This document shows positions 24,371 to 37,790 of a stretch of DNA of 64,000 nucleotides, one piece after another (the first letter of the stretch is position 1; each line of letters opens with the position of its first letter). The position numbers were made by a program, and so were the translations under genes. A model generated the notes under the pieces. That model was not told the origin of the DNA. It worked only from the letters and a program-made list of their open reading frames with translations, and searched no databases. Source of the stretch: Tethya wilhelma (Eukaryota; Porifera; Demospongiae; Tethyida; Tethyidae); NCBI GenBank assembly GCA_964030475.1, contig CAXIPT010000001.1:17404269-17468268 (forward strand), written 5' to 3'.

Positions 24371-27300
24371 TTGCCATTGCCTAGCAACAAAGGTTTTTTA
24401 TGCTGGTTACTGGATGGGTGGAAGTGCAATAGAGTAGCTAGGAGTCACAGGGGGGTCGTGGCAAACAAACTTGTTGCATGCGCTTAAGTGTGTGGCACTC
24501 AACCATGCATCAATTGCCCCCACTGGGCCGTGCAACTATAATGTGTGTGTGTGTGTGTGTGTCACAGTGTTTGCGTGTGTGAGACGTTGAATTTGCAAAT
24601 GTGTGTAGGTGTGTTTATCACTGTAAAAAAAAACTGTAGGCATAGGTATGTACAGTGACATAATTGAATTAGCAACCAAGTATGCATATTTAACTTTTAT
24701 ATAGTATGCCTGTGTGTTGCATTGTGCATTGGGTATTGTACGTAATGATAAGCTTTTTAACAGTTGTTTTAGTAGAGTGCATGTGATTAAATTTCTGTCA
24801 TGATTGTGTCAATCACAAGAATGGTTTGATAGTAAACATTGCCATGCATATGTGTCGTGTTCTTTTCACAGACCCTACCTGCCCTACTGGTCAAGTGTAC
24901 AATGAATGTGGTTCCCCTTGTCCTCCAACTTGCGACAACAGGAATCCAATCTGTGCAACTGTTTGCTCACCTGGCTGTTTCTGCCCTCGGGGGATGGTTT
25001 TGAATGATGACCGAGACTGTGTCTCTCCCACTGACTGCCCCGGTCAGTACCAACATACTCCTGCTCATCTTTTGAACTGTATTTTTTAGTGTGACAAACT
25101 GAAACATGTACTCATATTATGTTGAAATGGATGTCTCACTTCTCTGATTTTTTTTCCCTAGGAATCCCCTAAATTTTTTTTTTTTTTTGCTGTTGTTATT
25201 TGTTCTTTGCAGTACCAACATGTCCTACTGGTCAAGTGTACAATGAGTGTGGTTCCCCTTGTCCTCCAACTTGTGACAACAGAAATCCAATCTGTACAGC
25301 TGTCTGCTCACCTGGCTGCTTCTGTGAAGATGGAATGGTTCTGAATGAGAATCAAGAGTGTGTTTCAACCTCTGACTGCCCTGGTGAGTGAGTGCCAATG
25401 TATTTTCTTTTCTTTGCTATTGACCATTAGCATCCTCTCTCTCCCCTGTCTGTTTTTTATGTGTTGAACTAACTACTGAATCAACTGTACCAGTTTCACC
25501 ATGTGCTGTAAGTTTGAAACCATTTTTGTAATGTAAACTGGAGGTGCAATAAGAGAGGGAGAATATAAACATATTTCAGTTTCATCATGCATTGTTTTTC
25601 AACTGTCACAGCAAATTTGTGGAATAGGGTTTCAACCTGAATTGGACCATTGTGACAGCTGTAGTAATTTCCTCTATACTTTGCTATAAAAATTACACAT
25701 GCACCTCTCTTGGAGTATACATATAGCAGCTAGAAGTAATCTACCCTACTAGATGGCTAATGCCAGCTGCATGTCTTACTTTTATAGACGGTTTTGTGTG
25801 CTCAAGTTTCTTGTGGTGATGGATCTGAACCTATAACTCCAGTTGGCGAGTGTTGTCCCGTGTGCTCAGCCTGTTTGGATGACTCTGGTCAGCTTCTTGA
25901 GCCTGGCACTGCTATTGATTCAAATAGTGATCCTTGTACTAGTTGGTATGCTCCACTATATTCAATAAATTCATCTAATGATAATAATTATTAAGAAATA
26001 AACAATTTATGCTGTTATGTTTCCTGTATACAGCTTTTGTGACCGCATTGGACAGCTTAATTGCCTGGTAGGTTAAGAGACTGTAATAGTATACCCATGA
26101 TTGTATCATTAATCTTTGGCCATAAGTGCTTACTGTGGTTGACTGACAGTATTAATTAAGGATTATCATGGCATGCAATAATACTATTTCCACAGAGTGT
26201 GCTGTGTGCCCCTGTACCAGAGGTGTGTCCAGATGGCAGTGCACCCATGAGAGATGAAAGTGAATGCTGTTCTCGCTGCCCTGACCCTTGTGAGCTTGTG
26301 GACTGTGCCCTACCAGAGTGTGAGAATGGACAGGAACCATTCATACCTGAAGGAGAATGCTGTGCTCAGTGTCCAAATGACCCCTGTGCTGTAAGCTTGC
26401 TTATTCATGATTATTTCAGTGTACATTCAACAGTACTAGTCTCATTCATCCTCAGACTCTTCCCCCCAGAGAGCATGGTAGTTTGCTTGCTTGTATTATT
26501 GCCATTTATTGCAATCTTTATGTCATAGACTGTCAGATGTGCTGGTGTATCTTGTGCTGATGGTTCTGAGCCATTCACACCTCCTGGTTCATGTTGTCCG
26601 GTATGTCGGAGTTGCTTAGATTCTGAAGGCAATCGTCTTCCTGAGGGAGAAATAGTGGAAACACGTAACCCATGTTCATTTTGGTAAGTTTTACTACATT
26701 AGAGTATCTTAAGCTGTGAGTTCAATTTGCTCCTTCATTTGTAGCTCCTGTACAGTGTTTGGTGGACACATCTGTGCTGTGAGTTACAATTGCATGCTAT
26801 AATGTATGATTATGTCATAAAATTTAATAATTATTGCCAGTTGTGAAAGTAGCTGTTGACTTTTTGCATACTTGTGTCCCAAATTGCAGTACATTGACTG
26901 TCCCTTCCCTGATACATGTGATGATGGCAGTGAGCCAGTTGTAAGAGCAGGAGAGTGTTGTGCCTCTTGTGACACTGAAGGAAGTAAGTCTGCCAGGTCA
27001 TGAACTTTCCTAGTAATTTTAAATCAAAAACTTTGATGACTTATATTTGCCTTTTTCTTTCTCTCCTGATCTCCAACTCCATTCACAGCTATCAGTCCTT
27101 GTGCTGTAAGTTAATTTAACCATGATCGTTTGCTATTGAATTTGAATGGAAGGTACCACGGACATCACAAGTTATAACAATGCTGGTATGTTATTCTTCC
27201 ATTCAGACTGTTCTGTGTGCATTCATTGAGGTGTGTCCTGATGGATCTGAGCCTATCACTAGAGATGGAGAGTGCTGCCCGCGATGCCCTAGTAAGCCTA

Positions 27301-30300
27301 TATAAATATAATTACAAATTTACTGTTCATAAAAGTTCATTTGAAAAAATCTTTGAGATCTAGATGGGATGTGAACCCAGGTCTTTCAAATTCTAGTCAA
27401 ATGCTCTTACCACTCAGCTACTAGAACTCACTGCCATGGATTGGAGCAAAGAATAGTAGTATATATGCCTGTACTCCGTATAACACTTTCAGATAATTTA
27501 TGAGCAATGAGATTAGCTACATGATACAATCATTACTTCATACCCAGCATCCTAGTAGCTTTCTCTCGTTAAAAATACTTCATAATCAGAGTAGAGGGAG
27601 CTAGGTCTGGAGATCATAACTACAACTCACTCACTCTGTGATCTTTCCCTCCATGCATGCAGCCTGCACATACAATGGTACAGTATATCAATCTGGAGCG
27701 ACCTTTACTGATGGTTGCAACTCATGGTAATTGACATAATACTCTACTACAACAGTACAATCAATATGAACTACTGCACTATTAGTATATTGAACTTGTC
27801 ATAAATTCATGTCACAGTTATTGTTCATCCACTGGAAACATTGTCTGCTCTGACCGTGCATGCCCCAACCCCTGTTCCCTCTCTCCTCACTCTGGTGTCT
27901 GTCTTGCCAGTTTTGAACGCTACTACTACAACACCTCCACAGAGACATGTCAGAGATTCACCTATGGTGGGTGTGGAGGGAATGACAACAATTTTGAGAC
28001 AGCACATGATTGCTTCGATCAATGCAATCCCAACAGTAAGCAAATATTTAAAAGATTTAATGTTTAATATATAGGTGCATGAGACTGTGTTAAGTTTGAC
28101 TGTTTATTGACTATGTTGCTATAGGTGTCTGCTTGCGTCCGGTCTACCCTAGGGACTTTGAGCCTGTCTGTGATGTTGTCAGTCGTCAGTGGACCTTCAA
28201 CAGCACCAGAGGTCGCTGTATGCCCATTGAATATGCAGAGTGCGGACAAGCAAGAGATGGATTCAATGTGTTCTCTTCTGAGAGAATGTGCAACAACACT
28301 TGTGTTAATCCAGGTAAGCTGTATGCCATTATAATGTGTCAATATAATGTGTCATTCTGCTGCACACATGCCTGTATGATTCACATGTAGTTCATTCAAG
28401 ACTAGCTGCTCATACATTCATGAACTCATAAAAACAATGTTTTCCTACTCCCTACATATAGGACCCAGGTGTCCTGATGGAAGCGAGCCTGTTAATTGTT
28501 TTGTCAATCCTTGTGAAGTTAGCTTGTGTCCTGCTTTCCCAAATGCAACGTGCAAAGCAAACTTCTGTGGATCTAGAGCCTGTAGTGCTAACTACTTTGA
28601 TGAAGATGGCAATGATGTGACGTCTAGATGTAGAGGTAAACACTTAATTTGCTCACCAATTGTGGATTCAATGATTTGAACTGCTTGCTTTTTTTTCTTT
28701 TGTGGAGTCAGGCAAATGCTACAGTCCCATTTACCCAGCTAACTTTAGACCTGTCTGTGATGCACTGTTACCACAATGGACTTACAATGCCACTGCTGGG
28801 CAATGTAGACGGTTTGAATACGCAGCTTGTGGAGAGGATAGAGAAGATTATAATGTCTTTGAGTCAGAGAGTGCCTGTGAAGAAGCTTGTGAAAGACAAG
28901 TTCAAACTTGTGCCACTGATAATGGTGTCGAATATAATGTTGGCCAAGTCTTCCCAGCAGGAGACGGATGCAACAACTGGTATAATAAGAAGTTGAATGA
29001 CAGAGACATTTTTTTTTGCATTATATTTAATGTTTTCTCTTGCATGCAGTACTTGCTTGTCTGATGGTGACATTGTCTGTTCCCTGAGGCCGTGCATCAA
29101 CCCATGCTTCCTGAGACCACAAGTAGGTGACTGTGATGGAGCATTTCCAAGGTACTTCTACAACCAATCAGCCGAGATGTGTCAAAGATTCATCTATGGA
29201 GGGTGTGGAGGCAATGGAAATAATTTTGAGACAGCCAGAGAGTGCTACCAACAGTGTGACAATAGTAGTGAGTGTCACTGTATATAGCAACTATAGCTAT
29301 TGTTCAAAATAAACTCTCATAGTAGTTTTACTATATTGGTGTACTTCATTGTTCAGATGTGTGCAATCGTCCTATCTACCCTCCGAACTTTGAGCCAACA
29401 TGTGCTGCAATTGAAGGCCAATGGACCTATAATTCTACATTGGGTCGATGCCACGAGTTTGGTTATTTCCCGTGTGGAGAACAGAGGGAAGGGTACAATG
29501 TGTTTGATAGTGAACGAGAGTGCAATGCATCTTGTGTTCGCCGCCCTGGAGGTAAGTATAAGAGAGAGAGAGAAATTTCATTCATCAAAGACAGTCACCT
29601 TTATCTTTCATTGTCTTTCACTGTTCAGAAGTGCCGTGCGATAACATGGTCTATTGTTTTGCCGATCCTTGCTCTTTTGCCTCTTGTCCTAACTTCCCTC
29701 GTGCAAGATGTGTGTCCAACTACTGTGGAGGATGCAATGCTTTGTTCTTTGACCCAGAAGGCAATGATGTCACTGAACGTTGCAGAGCAGGTATGTTTCA
29801 TACAATCATATATAAATCAATCTTTGCAAGAATTAACAGAACATAGATAAAATTTTAAGAACGGATTGCTAATATTATCATTAATTTTGGTTTATTTGTT
29901 TTGTGGTTACAATTATTGTCATGTCTCTTAGATTGCAACCTTTTTGAACTTGAAATTTTAACAATAATTACTATTGATATATTTCAATTGGTCTTGTATA
30001 CTAGATGATAGTGTATGTGAGCTCCCAAGGGATCGTGGCTCAAATGAGTGTGATGGAGACCTACCAAGACTCTTCTACAACAGCTTAGTTGAAGTGTGTC
30101 AGCGTTTTTCCTACACAGGATGTGGAGGGAATGGAAACAACTTTGAAACTGGAAAAGCTTGCTGGGGCACTTGCAACCCAGAAAGTAAACATTGAGCAAA
30201 TTCACTGATGTATACAGTAGCTGCATGTATACTCACTGTGTTGTTCATAATATTATATCATTACAGGCATTTGTAGTCAGCCGATATACCCACGAGGTTT

Positions 30301-30932
30301 CAGACCAACTTGTCGTCTTCTAGTTGAGAGATGGACCTACAATGTCACGGGTGCTGGGTGTCAGGAGATTGAGTTCTCCCCTTGTGGGCAAGAGACAGAA
30401 GGATACAATATTTTCCCAAGTCGTGAAGAGTGTGTCAGAACGTGTGTGAGGCCACCACTTCCTCGTAAGTTTTGACGAAATACTAAACTATACTTACAGC
30501 AGAAAACACTGGATTAACCTCATATGGATCACTCCATATGGAAACCATTAGAGTTGGACCACACCTTGTTATTATTAGGGACATTGCCTTGCAAAGATGT
30601 CTTCCTTGCTCTATGTCACCAGAAAAAGCTTGAATAATCCAAGTCATTACCATTTCTTTTGCTTTTGCACACAGCACCCACGTGTCCAGATGGAAGTGAG
30701 CCTGTAAATTGTTTTGTGGACCCATGTGAGACTCCTTGCCCTGCTTTCCCAAATGCAAGATGTGAAGCAAACTTTTGTGGAGGTTGTAATGCAGTCTACT
30801 TTGATGCCGATGGCAATGATGTGACATCCAGATGTAGAGGTAAACAATAGTTCGTTATATATACACTCATGTTCCTGTTATGTCTAGTCATTTTTGCATG
30901 TATATACACATGCAGTATGTCATGCACATGTA

Positions 30933-30965
<33 letters not shown>

Positions 30966-33900
30966 NGTACTTGTTCTGAACAGTGCTTTGGGTGTGAAGA
31001 GCTGGGTCAGCTCTGCTGCCCTAACGGATGTGGTCGCTCCTGCATGGACCCAGTTCTTATCCCCTACTATGAGATCCCGGGACAGTGTCCCATAAATGAT
31101 GGTTCTCTGCTAGATGTGTGCACTGTTCCACCCAACAGTGAGATTTGTCGTTCTGATGAAGACTGTCAAGGAGAGGATGAGCTCTGTTGCCGAAGTGGTT
31201 GTAATAGGGTGTGTAGGCAGTCCGTTCAAAACACCCAACCTTGTTTTGCCATCACTGACTTGTTCAACCAGACCCGATCTGGTAGCAGCTCTGTATTGTT
31301 GGGAGATAGTTTTGCAGGCTTTGTTGGTGCCTATGTTCCTCAATGTGATGCAGCTGGCAGCTTCCAGCCAGTACAGTGTCATGGCTCCACCGGCTACTGC
31401 TGGTGTGTGCACACTCAAAATGGATTGCCACTGTCTTCACCTGTACGAGGAAAACCGGAGTGCTCAAGTATGTTATTTTAGCTTTCATGATTAGGCTCAT
31501 GGAGATAATTTTAATACAAAACATGTACTCACAGTCCGACTGTTGTATTGTATACAGGTTGTACTTACAATGGTGAGACTTACTACACTGGACAACAGTT
31601 CCCTTCAATGGATGGCTGCAATGAATGGTAATATACTTTTGTAGAGAACTTCAACTGTTGATGCATGGCCACTTGTTTCTTTCCCACAGCTTTTGTAGCA
31701 GGGATGGTGCAGTAGCTTGCACAGAGAGGGCATGTCCTGACATCTGTTCATTGGAGGTTGACCCTGGTCCTTGCAGAGGGGCCTTCCCTGCTTATTATTA
31801 CGATGAAGAGAGTGGCAACTGCAGGCAGTTCACCTATGGTGGTTGCCAAGGCAATGACAACAAGTTTAAAACTGTTAGGGATTGTCTGAGAAGATGTGAT
31901 CCTAACAGTAAGTCCATGGTGTGCTTATACAGTGCTGATTTATTAAACTCTTGACCAGCTATAACATTATCTTAAGGTCACAATAATAATTATATTGTCA
32001 AAAAGAATAATTATGAAAATGCTTGTCTGTAGATATCTGTCTTTCTCGCCCTGATCCTGGTCCCTGTGAAGCATTCATTCCGTCGATCTTCTTCAATGCT
32101 ACATCTGGTCGCTGTGAGAGGTTTGTCTATGGTGGATGCCAAGGAAATGAGAACAACTTTGAGACAGCAGCTGCCTGCCAGAGAGCATGTGATTCTGAAG
32201 GTGAATGTCTTTATACAATCACACTACTTGATGTTATTATTTGTTTCTATTTTGACTATACTCACTTTGCTCTCGTGCACTCATCTTTCAGATCCTATTG
32301 ATCCTTGTTTGGTAAGAGAATTATACTAGATCTTTTAGTTAGATGATACTTGTGACTATTTTTCTCCTGTCCTAAACAGGATGAAGAGTGTCCTGAGCTA
32401 GATGATTGTCCTGATTCTCGTCTTGTGCGTGAGCCTGGTGAATGCTGTGCAAAGTGCGCTCCTGAAGGTAATGCTATTTCCTCCATAAAAAACAGTTGGT
32501 ACTATCAGGTGTTATTTTATTATTTTTTTCATTCACCAATTTAGAATGTAATGACAACCAGTTCCTCTGCTCCAGTGGAGACTGTATCTCCTCTCGGTTC
32601 AGGTGTGATGGATTGACAGACTGCGATGATGGAGATGATGAAGAAGACTGCCCACGTATGAAGAAAGCTAGCTGTAGCTCCATGGATGGTCAGTGAAAAG
32701 CTTCAATGATTTGTTTATCATTTATTTTAGGTCGATGTGACTTTATGTGTGGTGATGGAGTCTGTATCCCTGAGAGATACGTCTGTGATGGCTACTTGGA
32801 TTGTCGCGATGGAAGCGACGCTAGGAACTGTCCAACCGAGTTTGAAAACACTTTCGTTCCTCAAGACATCCCTCGACAGTGTCCCAATGCAACAGGTCTT
32901 ATCGGTGCTTGTGTAGTTTCATGCACCAGTAATGACAACTGTGAGAATGGTGAACTCTGCTGCTCCAATGGTTGTGGACGCACCTGTGTCCGTGGAGAGC
33001 CAGCCACTCCACTCTGTCCAGCTCTCCTTCGACTAACTGACTCATCTCTGATCGGAGCTTTTGTTCCAAGCTGTGAGAGAGATGGCAGCTTCTCTCAAGT
33101 GCAGTGTCATGGCTCCACTGGGTTCTGTTGGTGTGTGGATACCACTACCGGCCAGCCTCAGAGTGATGGAGTCAGAGGAGAACCAGAGTGTGGAGGTATA
33201 ATTATAGGGAGTGTTAATCCAATTAAGTCAGTTGGCAATACAATTGCTGTTTATCCCATGCCACTATAAGAGTGTGTAGGTTTGAGTAGACAGGAAAAAG
33301 AAACTTTATTGGCTAATCTGTTTGATATAAATAGGCTAAAATAACTTTGACTCTCAGCCAATCTTCTCTTAATTTACAGGTTGCACTGATCATAATGGTG
33401 ACACCTTTGGTTATGGAGATAGTTTTGTTGCAGAGGATGGTTGTAACATTTGGTAGGTTCCAAATGATTGATGTATTCTCATATTAATTCAAGACTTGAA
33501 GTTGCAGTGGCACCATTGTTACTAATGATTTCTTCCTCTCTATAGTTATTGCTCAGCTAACTTTGGATCCCTCTGTACTCGTAGAGCTTGTAGCCCTGGT
33601 GAGTCAATGGATGCAGTCATAAAATTTAATGATGGATGAACTTGGGTCCTTAATAATTGTTAAGAGATTTTATTCCTTGTTTGTTGCTGTAGAGCCTTGC
33701 ACTGTTGGTGACCGAACTGTTGAACATGGTGCATCTTTCACTGATGATTGTGTATCATGGTATGCATAGCCACATGCATGCTGACAAAGATTAATGGTGC
33801 AAATGTCAATTCTTACTTCATGCAGTCAATGTTTGTTTGGAGAGCTCAATTGCACAAAAAGACCATGTTCTCTTGCAGCAGCCATCAGAAGACGGTAGGC

Positions 33901-35173
33901 CTTTATTGAGTACATGCATTAGTGGGTTATAGATTGTTACATGCATGCATGCATCAATCTGTGCAGTATGACACAAATAAGAATGGCCTTCAATGGAAAC
34001 TTTGACGATCTCTTGCCATCAGATGATAGTGTAGAAGAAATAGCAAGGTATGTTAACTTGCATTGGCTTGTCCAGGTTTGGTTGTCCTATAATGAACACT
34101 CAACACATACCATCTGCTTGTAGGGAGATGCGACGCACACTACTAGAACGATATGCCAGGTTGATGGGACTGGAAGAGAAACAAGTTTCCGATGTTAAGG
34201 TACATTGGTTATAAATTTTGCCTATATTCCAAGTAGACGATTTCAGAAATGAGTTTGCTGAGGCTTTCATTTCTCTCCTTGCAGGTTGAAAGAGGCAGTG
34301 TGATTATTATTGTTGTAGTCAATGATACAAACTCCGATACTGATGGTGCTAATGTTACCCTGCTGGTTGCACAGCTCGAACAAGATGTAAGTAAAGAAAT
34401 AAATCCTATAATAGTGCACCAGTCATTTGATCACCCATGCTTCCTATATACTACTTGTTTTTCTGTAGTATATGGATGGAAACTTTGTGATTCGTTTCAA
34501 TGGTGAGGTCCTTGAGCCGATGGGCCAGTTCCAGGTGGAGGAGATCAGTGGAGAGGAGGAGGAAGTGGGCTTTCCTGTCTGGGCCATTGCAGTCATTGTT
34601 GTGTGTGCAATCCTCCTAGCACTTGCTGTCCTATTCTTTGTTGTGGTAGGTCTTTGCAACTCTTTTTCAAGCAGTTTTGGGGCATTAATTTATCTGGTGT
34701 AGCAGCTCTATATATATAGTTGTTGTAGTATGAGAATTAGCCTTTAAATGCTCTTTTTGTTGTTGTTGTTATTGTTTGTTTTGCTGCAGGCATTGATAAT
34801 TTGCTGTCGAAAGAAAGTTCCCAGGCATTCTCCTCTCTCTGACCAAGCTGACTTTGGCACTGCTGTGAGTTGGTATCTATAGCTAAGCTATATGTAAAGT
34901 ATCTATATCTATATATGAACCAAAAATATTGAGACATGCCTTGTTTTATTACCTATAGTATTCCAGCACTGCATTATTTTTGTTATGCATCAATAGTATT
35001 TAACAGTTATGCCATCTACTTACTGCATAGTTGTATCATCACTGTGTGTTTATTACACCCAGTTTATTTCCATTAATTTTAATCTTGTGCAGAATGATTA
35101 TGAAGTGCCCATGAAGCAAGGAGGAGACATCAGTCAGGACGATTCCACAGACCTCAAGAAGACACCGCTGTAG
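23270..35173 (+). CDS. Gene A: mosaic TIL/VWC/Kunitz/WAP/Tg1/LDLa/SEA-like type I membrane protein
   Basis: About 43 exons encode about 1,910 residues. The signal peptide is split over 23270-23275 (ATGAAG only), 23682-23709 and 24165-24209 ([17 protein letters not shown]). Modules in order: two TIL (24872-25042, 25213-25383); VWC-like (25788-27726); Kunitz (27818-28035, 29050-29267, 30005-30184, 31690-31907, 32033-32200); a Kunitz-like variant with WTY/WTF (28125-28313, 28712-28979, 29357-29551, 30267-30464); an NPC...CGGC module (28462-28635, 29629-29790, 30675-30839); WAP-like plus thyroglobulin-1 (30966-31467; [10 protein letters not shown]); two LDLa (32545-32655, start of 32731-33195) with a second WAP/thyroglobulin-1; VWC-like; SEA-like (33967-34386; RGSVIIIV); a transmembrane helix (34469-34645); and a tail ending KKTPL at 35173. 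Many modules are protease-inhibitor folds, so a membrane-anchored inhibitor or adhesion role is likely but unproven. An N at 30966 lies on a splice acceptor. Confidence 0.85.
24335..24365. repeat. (TG)n microsatellite
   Basis: A dinucleotide run in gene A intron 3. A shorter (GT)n run follows near 24543-24562. Confidence 0.9.
27344..27427 (-). tRNA. tRNA-Cys-like Pol III unit (tRNA pseudogene or SINE head)
   Basis: The minus strand of 27357-27427 (71 nt) folds as a cloverleaf. Acceptor GTTCTAG/CTAGATC pairs 6 of 7; the D arm has TAGCTGAGTGGTAAGAGC (A box); the anticodon arm is TTTGA-CTAGAAT-TTGAA; the T arm has GGTTCACATCC (B box). A TTTTTT terminator (27344-27349) lies about 7 nt downstream. 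The 5' half resembles eukaryotic tRNA-Cys (AGCATTTGACT), but the anticodon position reads AGA and there is no long variable arm as a Ser tRNA would need. It is therefore probably a decayed or SINE-type copy. It lies antisense in a gene A intron. Confidence 0.5.
30935..30966. repeat. (CA)n run ending in an ambiguous base at a splice acceptor
   Basis: A (CA)n tract runs to CACAG followed by N at 30966 and then coding sequence of the WAP/thyroglobulin-1 exon. The exact acceptor and phase cannot be read. Confidence 0.85.
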
Positions 35174-35569
35174 AGTATAGTAATATTGGCTGGAACCAAC
35201 TCAAAAACAAACCTATTTAGACTATGTTAACATTGTATATAATCAGAGTGAATGAAACAACGATCAAGTTTTTACATTAAGTTTTTATTTTTGTTGTTCC
35301 CTATCCTATATAGCTGTGCTGTACGTTTTGTTTGTGTGAACTTGAAAAAAAAATTTTTTGCGCATGCGTATTTTGAAGTCACATGACCTATGATGACCCG
35401 GCCTGCATGCGCATGATGCACCGATGACGTACTGTTTATTTCATGATGTGACATGATACACGTGAACGAACAGGCTTGTGATGCTCAGTCTGTCGGAGAT
35501 CCCTGATTCTTGAGAGACTGAAGAAATTGAAGGCTATAATTGTCTGTTTTGAATTTCCTCCCAGCAACT
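35174..35569 (+). promoter_or_regulatory. Intergenic interval and GC-box/E-box cluster upstream of gene A'
   Basis: It holds the gene A 3' UTR and then a cluster at 35359-35430: GCGCATGCG (NRF1-like half-palindrome), GTCACATGAC (bHLH-zip E-box), GCATGCGCATG and GATGACGTAC (CRE-like). A matching cluster lies upstream of gene B at 42616-42680, so it was duplicated with the gene. A promoter role is inferred. Confidence 0.5.
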
Positions 35570-37790
35570 ATGAAAGTAAGCGTCCACAGAGTGCATGGAC
35601 TGTGACAATGTTAAATATTGCATGTGGGAGGGGTTTGTGGCCACAAAAATTAGCTAATGCCAGTGCTTGTGTGTGTTTGTGCGTGCATACCATCGTACGT
35701 ACCATCTCTAATAATTTGTTTAACATTGATATACACACACACTCACTATAGGTGCAGATTATCTTTTTAGGTAAGTGTGTCCAACTGGGAGGAAAATTAT
35801 TTGGTCTCATTCCCAGGCTCCCCGCATATAGAACCACAGAGGCCTGCTAGATAATTACTGTAATGGCCAGCAACTTTAGGTCAAGTTGCTGCGCCTAATT
35901 TATATCTAGAGGCATGTATTAGTTTCATGTTCCCGAATTGTATTATGACTTTGAATGTGACTATATTAGTCCATACTATAGTAGGGAGACTGTACTCTAC
36001 AGGAAACACTATTTATTTGCATGCTTGTATATATAATCCATGATAATTATACAATGTCGTGTTATGTCAAGTTCTCGTATTTTGAAGCCAACTTGTTTTT
36101 GGAATCCAGGCATTTAGATTTGATTTAATTATGCCATTAGTTTTAAGTATACAAACAGGAAGTCGCATGGTATCTTTGTTACATGATTCTATTACACAGT
36201 TCTCTGTTGGCTGCGTCTGACAACAAGCCAGCCCCCTCCTACACACTGCCCAGATGGCTCACAACCAGTCAACTGCTTAGTTAATCCTTGTGATAGAGCT
36301 ACTTGTCCGAATGTACCATCTGCCACTTGCAGACCAAACTACTGTGGAGGATGCAATGCAGATTTTTATATCTCCAATCGCATCAACGTGACCGTCAATT
36401 GTACAGGTTAGGCATATTAATAACATGCTAGGTCTCAATTTTTAATGATAATTTGAATTAATACACACACTAATAATAATTATTATTCCCATGAGCATAT
36501 AGTACTACAGTGTATGTGTATGAATTGTACACACTGGTCACAATATAGTTTCTTTGTTAGTATGTTGACTACACTGTATCCAAGGTGATTCTAGTATTGC
36601 ACGATCATTGGCTGCTCATCTCACTCATGTCAGAGTGGTGCAAGAACCAGTTTAATCGATGAATGGTCTAACTAACCTGCATGGGTGGCATGCATGGTGG
36701 GTACGTGTGTGCTAAGTCATCATGTGATTGCTAATGAATATTAAAATGCTTCAGATAGTTCTAGTGCATCTCCCATTTCACAATGCGATATTCATTTGAC
36801 CACACCTACATTTTTAGTACTCCTAATGAGAAAGGTCAATGTTATTTATAGTTATTAGGACAGATGTGCATCAGCTAGTGAGCACGTTCTCAGCAGAGCT
36901 AGCACTCACCATACACGTATAGCGGATATACTGCACATTTTTGTAATAGTTATTGTTCATATTCTCATGATACCAATAGTACACTGATAGACTATTTGTG
37001 TAACTTATACATAGGTTGTTTGTCCGGTGGAGTTCGTTATGAGACTGGAGACACTTTCACAGCTCCAGATGGCTGCAACACATGGTAATTAATACAGGGT
37101 CATGTGTACGCTCTAGATCCAGTGATCATGCAGTCTTAACAGTTTCATTTTACATCACACACTTAATTATGATTTGTATACAGCACATGTGGAAGCAATG
37201 GTCGAGCAGCTTGTACTCTCATTGCTTGTCCTCCCCCAAGTGAGTTATGTCACCCTGAGTGTGGAATTGTGTTTACATTTTGTCTAACTATCTTTGCAAT
37301 CTTCTACTCATAACCCATGCAGCTATGTGTCGACTTGCCAATGGTACGCAGGTTCGAGCTGGACAATCATTCCCTGCTGCTGATGGCTGCAACACCTGGT
37401 AATTATACCGACTGTCGATACTTTATGATTTGGTTATAGCTATCATCATGCATGGTTGTAGCAATGAGACTTTTTGTATTGTTCTTATTCCTGCATGCCT
37501 ACAGCACCTGTGGAAGTAATGGTGTAATTGGTTGTACCCGTATTGCGTGCCCTCCCGGATGTTTGGATGGTGGAGTCCGTCACCCAGTTGGAGCATCCTA
37601 CCAACCATCTCCATGTACACATTGGTAAGCTATATTCTGGATTATAATTATTACACACATACTATAATGCAATGTCATCCTGTTATCATTATTTTTTTCT
37701 CTCCCATGCAGCACATGTACAACTAGTGGGCCAAGCTGCCTTGTAAGTTATCCCTTGCCATTGTGTTTATTAGTTACTCCTTATTCACTA
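35570..37790 (+). pseudogene. Gene A': 3'-truncated duplicate of the 5' part of gene B
   Basis: Exons 35570-35575, 35752-35770 and 36200-36406 encode a signal peptide (MKVQIIFLVLCWLRLTTSQ) and an NPC...CGGC module. Exons 37015-37084, 37194-37239, 37323-37398, 37505-37624 and 37712-37742 encode VWC-like modules. Sequence then runs into a transposon at about 37791, and no SEA, transmembrane or stop exon follows. Each exon matches the first eight exons of gene B at high identity, and reading frames are open. It could be transcribed as a short secreted form if an intronic poly(A) site is used, but it looks like a truncated copy. Confidence 0.8.

Larger units (their letters stand above)
34905..37790 (+). 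repeat. Segmental duplication, copy 1
   Basis: This block is highly similar, introns and intergenic DNA included, to 41886-45080. It covers the last exon of gene A ([11 protein letters not shown]), the intergenic region and the first eight exons of A'. It is cut at about 37791 by the composite transposon. Confidence 0.9.

Noticed and set aside
27357..27427. Functional tRNA-Ser(AGA)
   Set aside because: Ser tRNAs need a long variable arm; this one has four bases and a Cys-type body.
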